NCBI GenBank assembly: GCA_964433155.1
Contig: CAYSQE010000007.1
Location: 1 to 62,606 of the forward strand
Source: 2-01-FULL-40-13 sp964433155
Lineage (GTDB): Bacteria > Patescibacteriota > Microgenomatia > UBA1406 > GWC2-37-13
DNA length: 62,606 bases
Direction: 5' to 3'
The notes beneath the pieces are model-generated. The model saw only the letters and a program-made list of their open reading frames with translations. It had not been told where the DNA came from and made no database searches. Shown here in pieces: positions 24,002 through 33,371 of this stretch. Made by a program: the position numbers and the translations under genes. Position 1 is the stretch's first letter, and every line of letters begins with the position of its first letter.

Positions 24002-26047
24002 ATGAATTTCGCAAGTAAAAAAGGTGAAATTGCAACTGCATTAACCATTGGAACCGTCATTGTGATTTCAATCGTATCTCTTATCTCCAATGTTTTTTTG
24101 GGAAAAAAGAAACAGACGACTCAGACTTCGGCACAAACGTCAAATCTCTGTCCATCAAATATTGCTGCCGGTCAGATTTGTTCAGGGGACCCAGGCACTG
24201 AATGGTGTATCAAATGCACTGGACAGACAACTGCAACGTGCAATACCATAGGTTTACCATATCATTGTGAAAATAATATGTGGGTTCTTACAAATCCAGC
24301 TGGCGAATGTAACTCCGCATGTTCTGCCGGTGTCAATCCAACCCCAACGCCTGTTCCAACAACTCCTCCTGGGAGTTCTTGTGTTGGAAACTGCATATAT
24401 AGCGTAGGTGGAACGGGAAGTAGCGCAACTTGTTATCGTGGATACTGTTTGGATCCCAATCAGTCCTGCAGTTTCAATGTCAATTGTGGATATGTAAATA
24501 GCTGTTCCGGTCAGAATCAGGTCGACTGCCCGGGAGTACCAACCGCAACCTCCGCGCCAAATGCCACCGCTACGCCTACTCCCACTCAAGGTGTCCCAAC
24601 CAGGACACCAACCCCACGCCCGGGGGCCACAGCAACATATGCACCTACCTCTCCACCTGGTGCAACTCGTACGCCTACACCAACTCCTCTTCCGCCTACC
24701 TCGCCTCCCACCACTTGTAATCCTAATTGGCAGTGTCCGGGTGGTCAATGTAATAAATGTGGCACCAACTGTGGCTCTTATTATTTTTGCGGTGCCAACA
24801 ACTTTTGTGGAAAAGATTTTTGTAAACGAAAGCCAGCGGACTGCGTATCTCAATATTGTAATGTATCTCCCACCCAAAAACCTCAGCCATCCAATACTCC
24901 TCCCGCCGGTCAGCCAACCAATACACCAGGCCCAAATTCGACTTCAACTCCGGCACCTACAACCGGAAGTTGCATCCCCATTTCTTCTGTTGCAACTCAT
25001 CCAGGGATTGTATCTCTTGGTGGAGACTTCGATTGTAAAGTAACCGTCATATCTGGTGCGGGATCTGGCTCGGTTGCGTGCGGAATGTCGGTCAATGGCA
25101 GCTGGCCTCAAAATATCTGCCCATCAGACACCCGTTTTAAAGGCTGGAGCGGTAATACAGCTACATTTGGTTGTACGCTTCCCTCTGACACTGACACGAA
25201 AGCAAATCTTAAAATGGTCGGTTTTGATTTTTCTCAAGCATGTGGCCCATCAAAGGGAGTGCAAATTCCGCTTCAAATCCAAGGTGTGACTCCACCGGAT
25301 TCGACTCCAACCGCTACTCCCACACCAACAGAATCTCTAACTGCTTGTATTGCCATTCGAAAAAACGGAGATCCTGCGAGTAAAATGAACATTGTTATGC
25401 TTCCTTCAGGATTTACCTCACAAGAAGAGTTTATAAATCAAGCTAATATCGTGGTAACGGCCTTTGACAAAACCAATCTGGGGTCAGAAATAATGTCTAA
25501 GTTAAATTTTTGGGCGTTGCCGTTATTAGAGCGAGATTATAAAGCCTCTGCTGATTTCGGTCGTGGAGTCTACTGGGATACATCTATGGGACAGCAAGAC
25601 GCACAATCCTGCGGGGGCGGAGGCACAGTTGCAACCTTTCTGATCTTTAAAAGCGAAATTTGGGCGGCATCAGCAACTGGTTTCGGCACTTTAGTTGCAG
25701 GAACGACAACGAAAAGTAATGAAAATAGATATTATGAAGGAAGCCCAAAGGGCGTCGGCAATGTCGGACCTCACGAGTTGGGTCATGCCATTGCACAGTT
25801 AAATGATGAATACAATGTAAAGTGGGAACCACCATTGCAGATTAACTGTAGCGCAAATATTCCCACTGACCCAAATCTTCCCTGTCCTGGTTGGGAAAAA
25901 TATCCAGGAATACAGTGCGTCCATGGATGCTCTATTATGGGACGCTATCGATCAAAAGAGACCAGTGTTATGTATGATATTCACGATTTTAATTTCAATC
26001 CCCCCTCCCTTGACGGATGGAGGATGGCGTTAGGAAACTTTCAATGA
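24002..26047 (+). CDS. Exported M64-like metallopeptidase, copy 1
   Basis: 681 aa. The N-terminus KKGEIATALTIGTVIVISIV is a membrane segment shared with copy 2. A Cys-rich, PT-linker-laden middle (~45-330) includes short disulfide-type modules (CxGNCIYSVGG, PGGQCNKCGTNCG) and a beta domain (~320-425). The C-terminal ~230 residues form the protease: MNIVMLPSGFTSQEEF, then GPHELGHAIAQLNDEY, a HExGH...DE zinc site like that of IgA-peptidase family M64, and a Cys-paired PCPGWEKYPGIQCVHGCSIM. Likely a surface protease. Overlaps the partner gene by ATGA. Confidence 0.75.
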   Translation: MNFASKKGEIATALTIGTVIVISIVSLISNVFLGKKKQTTQTSAQTSNLCPSNIAAGQICSGDPGTEWCIKCTGQTTATCNTIGLPYHCENNMWVLTNPAGECNSACSAGVNPTPTPVPTTPPGSSCVGNCIYSVGGTGSSATCYRGYCLDPNQSCSFNVNCGYVNSCSGQNQVDCPGVPTATSAPNATATPTPTQGVPTRTPTPRPGATATYAPTSPPGATRTPTPTPLPPTSPPTTCNPNWQCPGGQCNKCGTNCGSYYFCGANNFCGKDFCKRKPADCVSQYCNVSPTQKPQPSNTPPAGQPTNTPGPNSTSTPAPTTGSCIPISSVATHPGIVSLGGDFDCKVTVISGAGSGSVACGMSVNGSWPQNICPSDTRFKGWSGNTATFGCTLPSDTDTKANLKMVGFDFSQACGPSKGVQIPLQIQGVTPPDSTPTATPTPTESLTACIAIRKNGDPASKMNIVMLPSGFTSQEEFINQANIVVTAFDKTNLGSEIMSKLNFWALPLLERDYKASADFGRGVYWDTSMGQQDAQSCGGGGTVATFLIFKSEIWAASATGFGTLVAGTTTKSNENRYYEGSPKGVGNVGPHELGHAIAQLNDEYNVKWEPPLQINCSANIPTDPNLPCPGWEKYPGIQCVHGCSIMGRYRSKETSVMYDIHDFNFNPPSLDGWRMALGNFQ

Positions 26048-26595
26048 TACAAAAAATTAAAATACTTACCGCAATGATTATAAGTTTATTTTTTGTAACT
26101 GTCTCAATTCGTTATTTCTTTCCCCTCCCAGATACCATACCAGTACCTCATCTTTCTCTCAAGCTCGTATTAAATCAAGCAGATGATCATAGTCTAAGCC
26201 TTCATTCAATGGAGTTTTTAAATAAATATCCTCAAGCCTACAAGCTCACAATTTTTAGAAACTACGATAAGGTAGTTATTCGAGATAAAAATAAAAGTGC
26301 ATTGTATGAAGGGACATTTGTCAATAAAAATATTCACCTCCCTGTTCCACCTCCTCCCGGGCAAAGTCCCGGGGAGCCAATTGAAATTCCTCTCAAAGAG
26401 ATAGCTCTTTTCTTACCCTATTATAAGTCTATGTACCAAATTGATTTCTACAATGAGGCCGGTGTTTTATTACTTTCAGTCAATATGAATAAATCTTTTA
26501 CTCCAACTCATTCCGGCTTTCAAAATCTTTGCGGCAATGGAATCTGTGATTTTAATGAGAACATATTAAGTTGTTTTTCTGATTGCCACAGGTAA
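26044..26595 (+). CDS. Membrane-anchored partner of M64-like peptidase, copy 1
   Basis: 183 aa from MIQKIKILTAMII (start overlaps the peptidase stop). One N-terminal transmembrane helix, an extracytoplasmic beta-rich domain, and a terminal Cys motif CGNGICDFNENILSCFSDC, a pattern (CGNG.C...EN...C..DC) found in many secreted proteins. Its strict pairing with the peptidase, repeated in the next two genes, suggests a physical partner, inhibitor or anchor; no family name is known to me. Confidence 0.7.
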   Translation: MIQKIKILTAMIISLFFVTVSIRYFFPLPDTIPVPHLSLKLVLNQADDHSLSLHSMEFLNKYPQAYKLTIFRNYDKVVIRDKNKSALYEGTFVNKNIHLPVPPPPGQSPGEPIEIPLKEIALFLPYYKSMYQIDFYNEAGVLLLSVNMNKSFTPTHSGFQNLCGNGICDFNENILSCFSDCHR

Positions 26596-26661
26596 TAATC
26601 TTTTGTAATTGAAAAATATATTTTTCTATAAAGTAAAATAAAAGGCAATATAACAATTTTT

Positions 26662-28308
26662 ATGAAATTCTATAAAAGAGGTGAGATTGCCACCGTTTTA
26701 ACTATAGGAATGGTAATTGTTCTTTCAATTGCGTCTATTGTTTCCTCTGTTCTTCTTGGTAAAAAACAAACAACCACAAGTAAGGCTGGTGGAGGAGACT
26801 GTGCCCAGATCCTCAACGTTTCCTACACACCAAATCCTTTAGGATCTGGTCAAGACTTTACCTGCTTTGCCACAATTGACTCAGGCCATGCCGGCTCCTA
26901 CAACATCTCATGCGGCTGGAGTAAAAATGGAGGATGGCCACAGACAGGAGGCAGATGGGAGGGGGCAACCTGCAATGGTGTAAACTGCAGTTTTGGCATA
27001 AGGATGGATACGTTTTCAGCATCGACGAGCGACAATTACGAGTTAGTCGGATTTGACTTTTCCTCAGGCTGCGGGCCAGCCAATGGAAAGAGAATCTCTA
27101 TACAGCTTAGTGGGCTTGTTGTTCCAACCGCCACAAATGTTCCGACCCAACCGCCTGGCCCAACAAATACCCCCGCGCCTACTCAAACGCCAACTCCAAC
27201 TCCAGCCTGTGACCCGGGAAAAGTCGATGTTACAGGCGCTTGCAATCCGGCTTGTTGTGCCAACAACTCTCAATGTACAAAGTCGGAAGAAGCGTGTATC
27301 ATATCTAATGGATATTGCAAATCTGGATTTTCCTGTGCCACTCCACCGACCTCAACTCCTCCTCCTGGTGCAACCAGAACGCCAACTCCCAGTCGCACTC
27401 CCACCCCGCGTCCTGGTATCACAAATACTCCGACACCCAGGCGAACGCCAACTCCTACATTAAGACCAGGTCAGCCATCCTACACACCAGCTCCTCCAAC
27501 CGCAACACCGCCTCCTGGTGCTACATTAACACCTACACCCACTCCAACACCAACTCCAATATTTACCCTAACTTCAACAATGACTCCAACTCCTACGCCC
27601 GCAACAGCCGAGTGCCAAAAATTACAGGTAAATGGAGAACAAAGCACAAAACACGATGTAGTGATAATGCCTTCAGGCTATACTGATTTTACTATCCTTT
27701 TAAAGGATGCCAACCAAGGAAAAGATTTTGTAAATCAAACTAATCTAGGATCAAGTAGATTAAATAAACTTAATTTTTGGCTCCTTTCTGATCTAAATAT
27801 GGATTTTCAACTTAGTGATTGTACTGCCTTAGGCGGACAACCTAATCTTTGTCTCGATACGAATGACAAAAAAAAATATGCCTGGGATCAAGCACATCGA
27901 TGTGGAGGCGACTCGTTTGTTATCCTTATCAATTCTGATCAAAGATATGCATTGAGTCAAGGATTCGGCATAGGACAAGTTATTATGTCAAAAAGTCTGC
28001 TAAAACTTTTGCCTCATGAGTTGGGGCATAGTGTTGGGAATCTAGATGATGAATATCCATACAAAAAAAATAGTCCTAATTACGACTATTTACGAATTAA
28101 TTGTTCGAAAGACTATTCTGGAAACGAATCTATTCCTTGTCCTGGCTGGGATAAGTATCCTGGCGTAGGATGTATCAATATTTGTGGGTATATGGATTGG
28201 TTTCGTTCAACAGCAGCAAGCATTATGAATGGAGGGAATAATTTTAATTTTCAATTTAGTCCTCCTTCGCTTGAAGGATGGGACATTGCTTTGCAGAAAT
28301 ATGAGTAA
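26662..28308 (+). CDS. Exported M64-like metallopeptidase, copy 2
   Basis: 548 aa. KRGEIATVLTIGMVIVLSIA at the N-terminus parallels copy 1. A beta domain (~40-155) with paired cysteines, then PT-linkers including runs of TPTPTPTPI (~160-320), then the peptidase: HDVVIMPSGYTDFTIL, LLPHELGHSVGNLDDEYPYK (zinc ligands His, His, Asp of a metzincin-like HExGHxxxxxxD site), and the PCPGWDKYPGVGCINICGYM Cys region. Clearly a tandem paralog of 24002-26047 with a shorter stalk. Overlaps its partner by 8 bp. Confidence 0.75.
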   Translation: MKFYKRGEIATVLTIGMVIVLSIASIVSSVLLGKKQTTTSKAGGGDCAQILNVSYTPNPLGSGQDFTCFATIDSGHAGSYNISCGWSKNGGWPQTGGRWEGATCNGVNCSFGIRMDTFSASTSDNYELVGFDFSSGCGPANGKRISIQLSGLVVPTATNVPTQPPGPTNTPAPTQTPTPTPACDPGKVDVTGACNPACCANNSQCTKSEEACIISNGYCKSGFSCATPPTSTPPPGATRTPTPSRTPTPRPGITNTPTPRRTPTPTLRPGQPSYTPAPPTATPPPGATLTPTPTPTPTPIFTLTSTMTPTPTPATAECQKLQVNGEQSTKHDVVIMPSGYTDFTILLKDANQGKDFVNQTNLGSSRLNKLNFWLLSDLNMDFQLSDCTALGGQPNLCLDTNDKKKYAWDQAHRCGGDSFVILINSDQRYALSQGFGIGQVIMSKSLLKLLPHELGHSVGNLDDEYPYKKNSPNYDYLRINCSKDYSGNESIPCPGWDKYPGVGCINICGYMDWFRSTAASIMNGGNNFNFQFSPPSLEGWDIALQKYE

Positions 28309-28870
28309 ACTAAAAATACTTATTGCTATAATTCTAGGATTAATCTTTACGACTATTATCGTCGCATTTTTTATCCCTGAGACTACTCGCATGCCACTTT
28401 CACATCTCGTGCTTAAACTTGTTGCACATCAAACACAAAGCGGAGAACTTTCTTTAGAGCAGATAAGCCTTGAAAATTTATACCCGTCCGACTACAAGAT
28501 TTCTTTTAAAGAAAATTACTATACGATAAAAATTCTTTCAAAGGATAATGAAGAACTATTTTCTGGTCAGGTCCTAAAAAAGCAAATAATTCCACCGGCT
28601 GAAACGGGAGATTTTTTTGAAACGACGCATAACTTTGTAGGAGAAGGTCTAACTGAGAAGTCGATAGAAGAAATTCTTGTTTACCTGCCTTATTATAAAC
28701 AAGCACAGAAGGTTATTTTTCTTGATGAAGACGGTAAAGAAAAACTGACTGTTCAATTAAATGACCTAAAACTGCCGGAAAATTACTCGAAGAAACTCTG
28801 TGGGAATGGAATCTGTGATTTTAATGAGAATCTATTTAGCTGCTTTTCAGATTGCGGTTTCCGCAAATGA
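28301..28870 (+). CDS. Membrane-anchored partner of M64-like peptidase, copy 2
   Basis: About 189 aa from MSKLKILIAIILG. TM helix ~5-25, beta-rich domain, and a terminal CGNGICDFNENLFSCFSDC almost identical to copy 1. The C-terminal Cys motif is much better conserved between the two partners than the rest, marking it as functionally important. The start at 28301 overlaps the upstream stop as ATGAGTAA. Confidence 0.7.
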   Translation: MSKLKILIAIILGLIFTTIIVAFFIPETTRMPLSHLVLKLVAHQTQSGELSLEQISLENLYPSDYKISFKENYYTIKILSKDNEELFSGQVLKKQIIPPAETGDFFETTHNFVGEGLTEKSIEEILVYLPYYKQAQKVIFLDEDGKEKLTVQLNDLKLPENYSKKLCGNGICDFNENLFSCFSDCGFRK

Positions 28871-28911
28871 ATTTGATAATTATTTTTTGATGATTTATAT
28901 TTATTCTAAAT

Positions 28912-29208
28912 ATGAATCTTGGTCCATTTTACTTTGACACAAAAGAAATTTTTTTGATTTTGGCTGCAATACTTGTTGGTCTGGCGATGTATTTTGGCTG
29001 GAGTATCTATTGGTTTGACAAACGGTCACTTCTTACTATTATTGTTATAATGCTTCTTACCAAGGGTCTTCTGCCTGCAATTCACAATGAAGCGTTTTTT
29101 ATCCTGGCAATCATCACGGTCTTTCTCACGCTTTATTTACCCGTGTTTCAGGTAGTTTTATTTTATTTTATAAGTTTTGTTTTGTTTAGAGTACTAAGGG
29201 TGATTTGA
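28912..29208 (+). CDS. Small three-helix membrane protein, 98 aa
   Basis: Three hydrophobic segments (~10-28, ~38-52, ~60-95) with few charges. It lies between the peptidase pairs and the sugar transferase, same strand, and might be part of the glycan-export unit. No family recognised. Confidence 0.5.
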   Translation: MNLGPFYFDTKEIFLILAAILVGLAMYFGWSIYWFDKRSLLTIIVIMLLTKGLLPAIHNEAFFILAIITVFLTLYLPVFQVVLFYFISFVLFRVLRVI

Positions 29209-29244
29209 TTTCTGCTAAAATATCTTCATTTTTAAATAACTTTT

Positions 29245-29862
29245 ATGGAACGAATAATCGCCTTGATAATATTTATTCTTTTCTCGCCGTTTATTTTAGC
29301 GATTTTAATGCTAGTTAGATTAACTTCTTCTGGTCCGGCTATTTATAGACAAACAAGAATCGGTAAAGATATGGAACTGTTTCTCATCTATAAAATCCGC
29401 ACCATGAGAATCGGTGCAGAAAAGGATAAAAGCAAATTTGATCACTTGAACGAAGCTGATGGGCCGGTTTTTAAGATTCGCAATGATCCGAGGTTTACAC
29501 TGGTAGGAAAAATTCTTTCACGTACAGGGCTTGATGAGATTTTACAGCTGATTAATGTCATCAAAGGAGATATGAGTTTTGTTGGCCCGAGACCTCTTCC
29601 AGTTGAAGAAGCTAAAAAAATCCCAAAAAAATATCAGGACAGATTTTTGGTTAAACCTGGCATAACGTCTCTTTGGATCGTTCGAGGCGCTCATGAGTTA
29701 TCTTTTGACGAGTGGATGAGGTCTGATCTTGAATATGTGAGAAAAAAAAGCCCGTTAGTGGATTTATATATAATGGGAGTAACGTTAATATTGATGCTAC
29801 GATGGACGATTCGAGAGTTTCAACAATTCGCGAAAAAATCTTTCTTGTCATTTTCCCAATAG
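29245..29862 (+). CDS. Undecaprenyl-phosphate sugar phosphotransferase (bacterial sugar transferase family)
   Basis: 205 aa, the catalytic core size of PglC/WcaJ-type monotopic transferases. N-terminal re-entrant helix (~1-24), then RLTSSGPAIYRQTRIGKDME, IYKIRTMR, FKIRNDPRFTLVGKILSRTG, LDEILQLINVIKGDMSFVGP and RPLPVEEA, the highly conserved family motifs including the catalytic Asp-Glu. It starts glycan assembly by loading a sugar-1-phosphate onto a polyprenyl carrier. It overlaps the O-antigen ligase-like gene by 61 bp. Confidence 0.9.
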   Translation: MERIIALIIFILFSPFILAILMLVRLTSSGPAIYRQTRIGKDMELFLIYKIRTMRIGAEKDKSKFDHLNEADGPVFKIRNDPRFTLVGKILSRTGLDEILQLINVIKGDMSFVGPRPLPVEEAKKIPKKYQDRFLVKPGITSLWIVRGAHELSFDEWMRSDLEYVRKKSPLVDLYIMGVTLILMLRWTIREFQQFAKKSFLSFSQ

Positions 29863-31925
29863 TTTTAATATTTGTAGCTTTATATCCATATTCAGTTTGG
29901 CATGCACAGATATTAATCACCTCGACAATAGTTTTTTTTGTTGGAATTGACTGGCAAGCATATAGATCGAGATTTGATAATAGATCGCTCTTGCTATTTG
30001 TTTTACTTCTTTTCTCGATTTTGCTTTCGACTATATTTTCGATCAACAAGTTAAATTCAGTGCCACAATTTTTTTCTTATCTGACTATTTTTTTTCTGCT
30101 TTTGACCTTTCCCCAGATGAAAAAACCGCTTCTGACAAAAGCTTATATATACGCAGCTTTGTTCTTAGGAACAATATCAATAACCTATTCATTTTCTAAA
30201 ATTTTTTTCCCAAATATATCAGCGTTATTCTCTTTCTTTGACACACCGCAAAATTTGATCATTCCTTTTTTTGGCCATGCATTTTATGCAATTTTTTTGA
30301 TCATGACGTTTCCTTTTGTCAGTTCATTGTTTCTAATGTGCATCTATAGTCTGCTTATTATTTTTTCATTTTCCAAAATTGCAATTGCGATTTGGCTCTT
30401 GCAGATGGCCTTAATTTTCCGACGTAATTTTTTCCCTGTGATCATTATACTTACCACGATTTTTTCTTTGCTAATTTTGCTGATTATTTTTGTTAAACCA
30501 AACAATACCTGGTTTAAGTCTAAACTTTTTAAATCTTCGGCTGCGTCTAGGTTTGAATATATCAATCAAGGAGTATCTATTCTTAAAAACAGTTCGAGCT
30601 TGCGATTACTTGTTGGCAATGGTTCTGATACATTTTATGAACTATCAAATAGATACCAAAGCGAACCTGGGGTATGGTCAAGGTCTCTACATAATTATTA
30701 TTTTCAGTACTTTATAGAGCATGGTTTATTTGGAGCCTTATTATTATTCTTTTTTATAATTTCCGTTTTTAAAAAAAACTTTAGGTTGTATAGTTTTGCC
30801 GAGCGAATGAGCATTGTATCAGTTCTTTTATTTTCGACCGTGAGTACCGTCAATCTGAATTTATTACCAGTATTATTTTTTTTCCTCATCATATCACTCA
30901 AAAAAAAGAATAAGAAAAAAGAGCAAGAAAAATCTTCACATAAGATAGAAAAACTTTTGATCGGAATTTTAGGCATTGTACTTATCATTTACTGGGTCAG
31001 ATATGTGATTGGCTATATAAAGCTTTCCTACAAATTTTTTCCTTACGAGACAAGTTTTTGGTCACAGGCTGTAGAAACAAGCAAAAATAATACTAAAAAA
31101 CTTCTTGAGATCAAAAGAGACATGAAAAAATTTTCCAATACGAATGTGGAGTTATCCCAGTCAATCCTTAATAATATTTTTGCAAATGGAGATTATTGTC
31201 AAACTGGCGAAGAGGTAAAACAATTCATCTCATTAGTGCCAAATGATACGATGGCTCAGAATCAATTAATGCAGATACATGAGAAGTGTCCAGAATCACT
31301 GAATATAATACAGTATTTCAAATCAATTAAGACAGTATTTAAATCAGTCAGTTCAAATAGAACATTTTTTCAGTTTGCAGCTGCAGTAAATTTCAACGAT
31401 GGTGATTTAGATGAGTACAAGTGGTGGTCAAGTAAAGCCTGGAATATAAATGTAGTTAATACCACGGATAAATGGCAGAGCGAGCTTATTGACAAACAAG
31501 GTACAGCTTTATTTATAAAATCACCATTTAGAATAGATCTACAGTTGAAAACTAAGAAAGACTTAGGAGGGGTTGTGCTTCAGGGAGTTCTGCAAAAACC
31601 AGATGGCCTGTGGTGGGAAGGAATTAGTGCAATTTATATAGCGACTAGGGATGATGGGTATAGATTATATTCAGATTTCAGGGATGGTTCTTCAGAAGAC
31701 TCGCAGGTTTTTGTTGATCAACAGTTAGGTAAGAAGATTGACCATCTAGTTATCTATTTTGATCAATTTGGCAATAATGCCGTAATTCAGGATAAATCAG
31801 GCAATACTTTGGCTCAATTTTCTTCCACAACATCTATTTTTCCTGAGGGAAAAATGTTTATTGGCTACACATTGGCAGCGAAATCTAGTCTATCAATTGA
31901 AAATTTTTTCATCACGCCATTATGA
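29802..31925 (+). CDS. O-antigen ligase/polymerase-like membrane protein
   Basis: 707 aa. About ten transmembrane helices occupy residues ~10-400; the periplasmic-side loop LVGNGSDTFYELSNRYQSEP followed by SLHNYYFQYFIEHGLFGALL is the Wzy/WaaL-type signature. The C-terminal ~300 residues are soluble: a helical segment, then a beta-sandwich (~525-705) like a carbohydrate-binding lectin domain. Unusual fusion for a ligase. It probably joins or polymerises lipid-linked glycan made by the preceding transferase. The long overlapping start is accepted because no later Met precedes the first helix. Confidence 0.75.
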   Translation: MDDSRVSTIREKIFLVIFPIVLIFVALYPYSVWHAQILITSTIVFFVGIDWQAYRSRFDNRSLLLFVLLLFSILLSTIFSINKLNSVPQFFSYLTIFFLLLTFPQMKKPLLTKAYIYAALFLGTISITYSFSKIFFPNISALFSFFDTPQNLIIPFFGHAFYAIFLIMTFPFVSSLFLMCIYSLLIIFSFSKIAIAIWLLQMALIFRRNFFPVIIILTTIFSLLILLIIFVKPNNTWFKSKLFKSSAASRFEYINQGVSILKNSSSLRLLVGNGSDTFYELSNRYQSEPGVWSRSLHNYYFQYFIEHGLFGALLLFFFIISVFKKNFRLYSFAERMSIVSVLLFSTVSTVNLNLLPVLFFFLIISLKKKNKKKEQEKSSHKIEKLLIGILGIVLIIYWVRYVIGYIKLSYKFFPYETSFWSQAVETSKNNTKKLLEIKRDMKKFSNTNVELSQSILNNIFANGDYCQTGEEVKQFISLVPNDTMAQNQLMQIHEKCPESLNIIQYFKSIKTVFKSVSSNRTFFQFAAAVNFNDGDLDEYKWWSSKAWNINVVNTTDKWQSELIDKQGTALFIKSPFRIDLQLKTKKDLGGVVLQGVLQKPDGLWWEGISAIYIATRDDGYRLYSDFRDGSSEDSQVFVDQQLGKKIDHLVIYFDQFGNNAVIQDKSGNTLAQFSSTTSIFPEGKMFIGYTLAAKSSLSIENFFITPL

Positions 31926-31931
31926 AACCCG

Positions 31932-32064
31932 CCAATTCTTCCCTCAAGACTTATAATCTTCACTACCTGCCTGCCGGCAGGCAGGTTCGTCGACGTCTTG
32001 AGGAGCGAATTTTGGAGGGATTTAGATTCAGTAAAACTCGCTTTGCTCGTTAACTGAATCTAAA
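31932..32064. terminator. Nested hairpins after the ligase-like gene, including a shared palindrome
   Basis: An outer stem pairs CCAATTCTTCCCTCAAGAC (31932-31950) with GTCTTGAGGAGCGAATTTTG (~31995-32014). Inside is the perfect 20-bp palindrome CCTGCCTGCCGGCAGGCAGG (31966-31985). A second hairpin follows: TTTAGATTCAGT (32020-32031) with ACTGAATCTAAA (32053-32064). No typical T-tract, but position and stability suit transcription termination. Confidence 0.6.
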
Positions 32065-32071
32065 TTACTTA

Positions 32072-32100
32072 TTGACAACCAAAGTAAATTCATCTATTCT
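32072..32100 (+). promoter_or_regulatory. Sigma70-type promoter of the dockerin/cohesin cluster
   Basis: TTGACA (32072-32077), 17-bp spacer, TATTCT (32095-32100). The ATG at 32130 is 29 bases past the -10 box, giving a ~22-nt leader, so this cluster is not leaderless. Confidence 0.55.
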
Positions 32101-32129
32101 TAGTCTAAACTGTCTAAATTGTTAATTTT

Positions 32130-33371
32130 ATGCGTAAATTAAAGAAAAGAGAAGTAGTGCTTTCACTGATTCTTCTTTTATTAATAATAGTTTTCCTCAT
32201 CATCTCACTTATTTATAATGAACAAAGAAAAGTATATCGTTCCAGAGCTGCCTATTATTGTGCTACTCCTCCTTATACCAGCGTTTGCTGTGGGTGCGGT
32301 TTAAAAATCAATCCCTGCAACGGATCTTGCAATGTTTCAACGACAGGTTGTACTGGGGCAACATGGTGTGGAAATCCTTCTCCCTCTCCTACGCCATACG
32401 TGAGGGTTGTTGTGAAAAACAAGCAAGGAACAAACGTGCAGATGCAAAGAATTTGTTTAGCTACATGTACTAGTACCTTAAATAGCTGCAGTCAACCAAA
32501 TTGTGCACAAGATGATGCGGCTAAAAATTTTCCAAAAGCAGCAGGAGTAGCAAAACAAGGAGGCAAAACAAGCTTACAAACCTCAACAGGATCCCGTACA
32601 GTGGCTCTAGGTGCAACACCATCTCAAGTGGGCGGTCAATTTTTTGCAAAAGACTGTCCTGTCGTTGGTGGTGCTTGTTATGTTTGGAACTCAAGTTCAT
32701 GGACGACAGGGGAAAGAAAGGTGACATTTATCGTTGCTACTCCCACAACAGGCGTTGGTGCGACAAATACTCCCACACCAGTTCCAACTTCCGGTCCAAC
32801 CAATACTCCAGTTCCAACAGTTACAACGGCTCCAAATGCAGCCCGTCTGAAATTCATCGTTAAACTACCCGATATCTCAAGCAATGTGACTCCGATAGAT
32901 TCAAGCTATGTGAAGGTGGAGGTCTATGACGGAAGCACTTTTGTCACATATGCAAATGCGCAACTTACTAAACAAGGCGATTATTATGTGACTTCTCAGG
33001 AAGTTTCGTTAAACATCTCAGCAGTAGCAGCCAAAGCATACAAGATTGCTATTAAACAGGCAGTGACTCTAAGAAGAATATTTGCCAATGTTACGCTTAC
33101 TCCTTCAGCTTCGCTTGACTGTACGGCTACAAATTCTTCATGTGGAGAGTTAAACAGCCAAACAGACACAAAGACATTACTCTCTGGAGATTCTGATGGC
33201 TTTAACACATCCTCAGGCAGTTATAATAAAATCGATTCTGCAGATCTTCAAGCTTTAGCAAGTCAATACAACTCAGGCAGCGGAGGAACAGCAGATTTCA
33301 ACTTCGACGGTCAAGTTAATATTAGCGACCTGGATATTTTAGGCAGAAATTATGGACTTCAAGGAGACTGA
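32130..33371 (+). CDS. Surface protein with C-terminal dockerin type I domain
   Basis: 413 aa. TM/signal helix ~11-30; a Cys-rich region (~40-90); a domain around 90-195 with RICLATCTSTLNSCSQPNC; a PT linker (~200-230); a beta domain (~235-335); and a final dockerin (~345-410) with two calcium-loop repeats (GDSDGF...KIDSADLQAL and ADFNFDGQVNISDLDILGR). Dockerins bind cohesins; the next three genes encode cohesin domains, so a self-assembling surface complex is likely. Overlaps the next gene by 20 bp. Confidence 0.78.
   Translation: MRKLKKREVVLSLILLLLIIVFLIISLIYNEQRKVYRSRAAYYCATPPYTSVCCGCGLKINPCNGSCNVSTTGCTGATWCGNPSPSPTPYVRVVVKNKQGTNVQMQRICLATCTSTLNSCSQPNCAQDDAAKNFPKAAGVAKQGGKTSLQTSTGSRTVALGATPSQVGGQFFAKDCPVVGGACYVWNSSSWTTGERKVTFIVATPTTGVGATNTPTPVPTSGPTNTPVPTVTTAPNAARLKFIVKLPDISSNVTPIDSSYVKVEVYDGSTFVTYANAQLTKQGDYYVTSQEVSLNISAVAAKAYKIAIKQAVTLRRIFANVTLTPSASLDCTATNSSCGELNSQTDTKTLLSGDSDGFNTSSGSYNKIDSADLQALASQYNSGSGGTADFNFDGQVNISDLDILGRNYGLQGD

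Noticed and set aside
24254..24877. 207-aa minus-strand frame opposite the M64-like gene
   Set aside because: Cys/Arg/Trp-rich antisense shadow caused by PT-rich codons.
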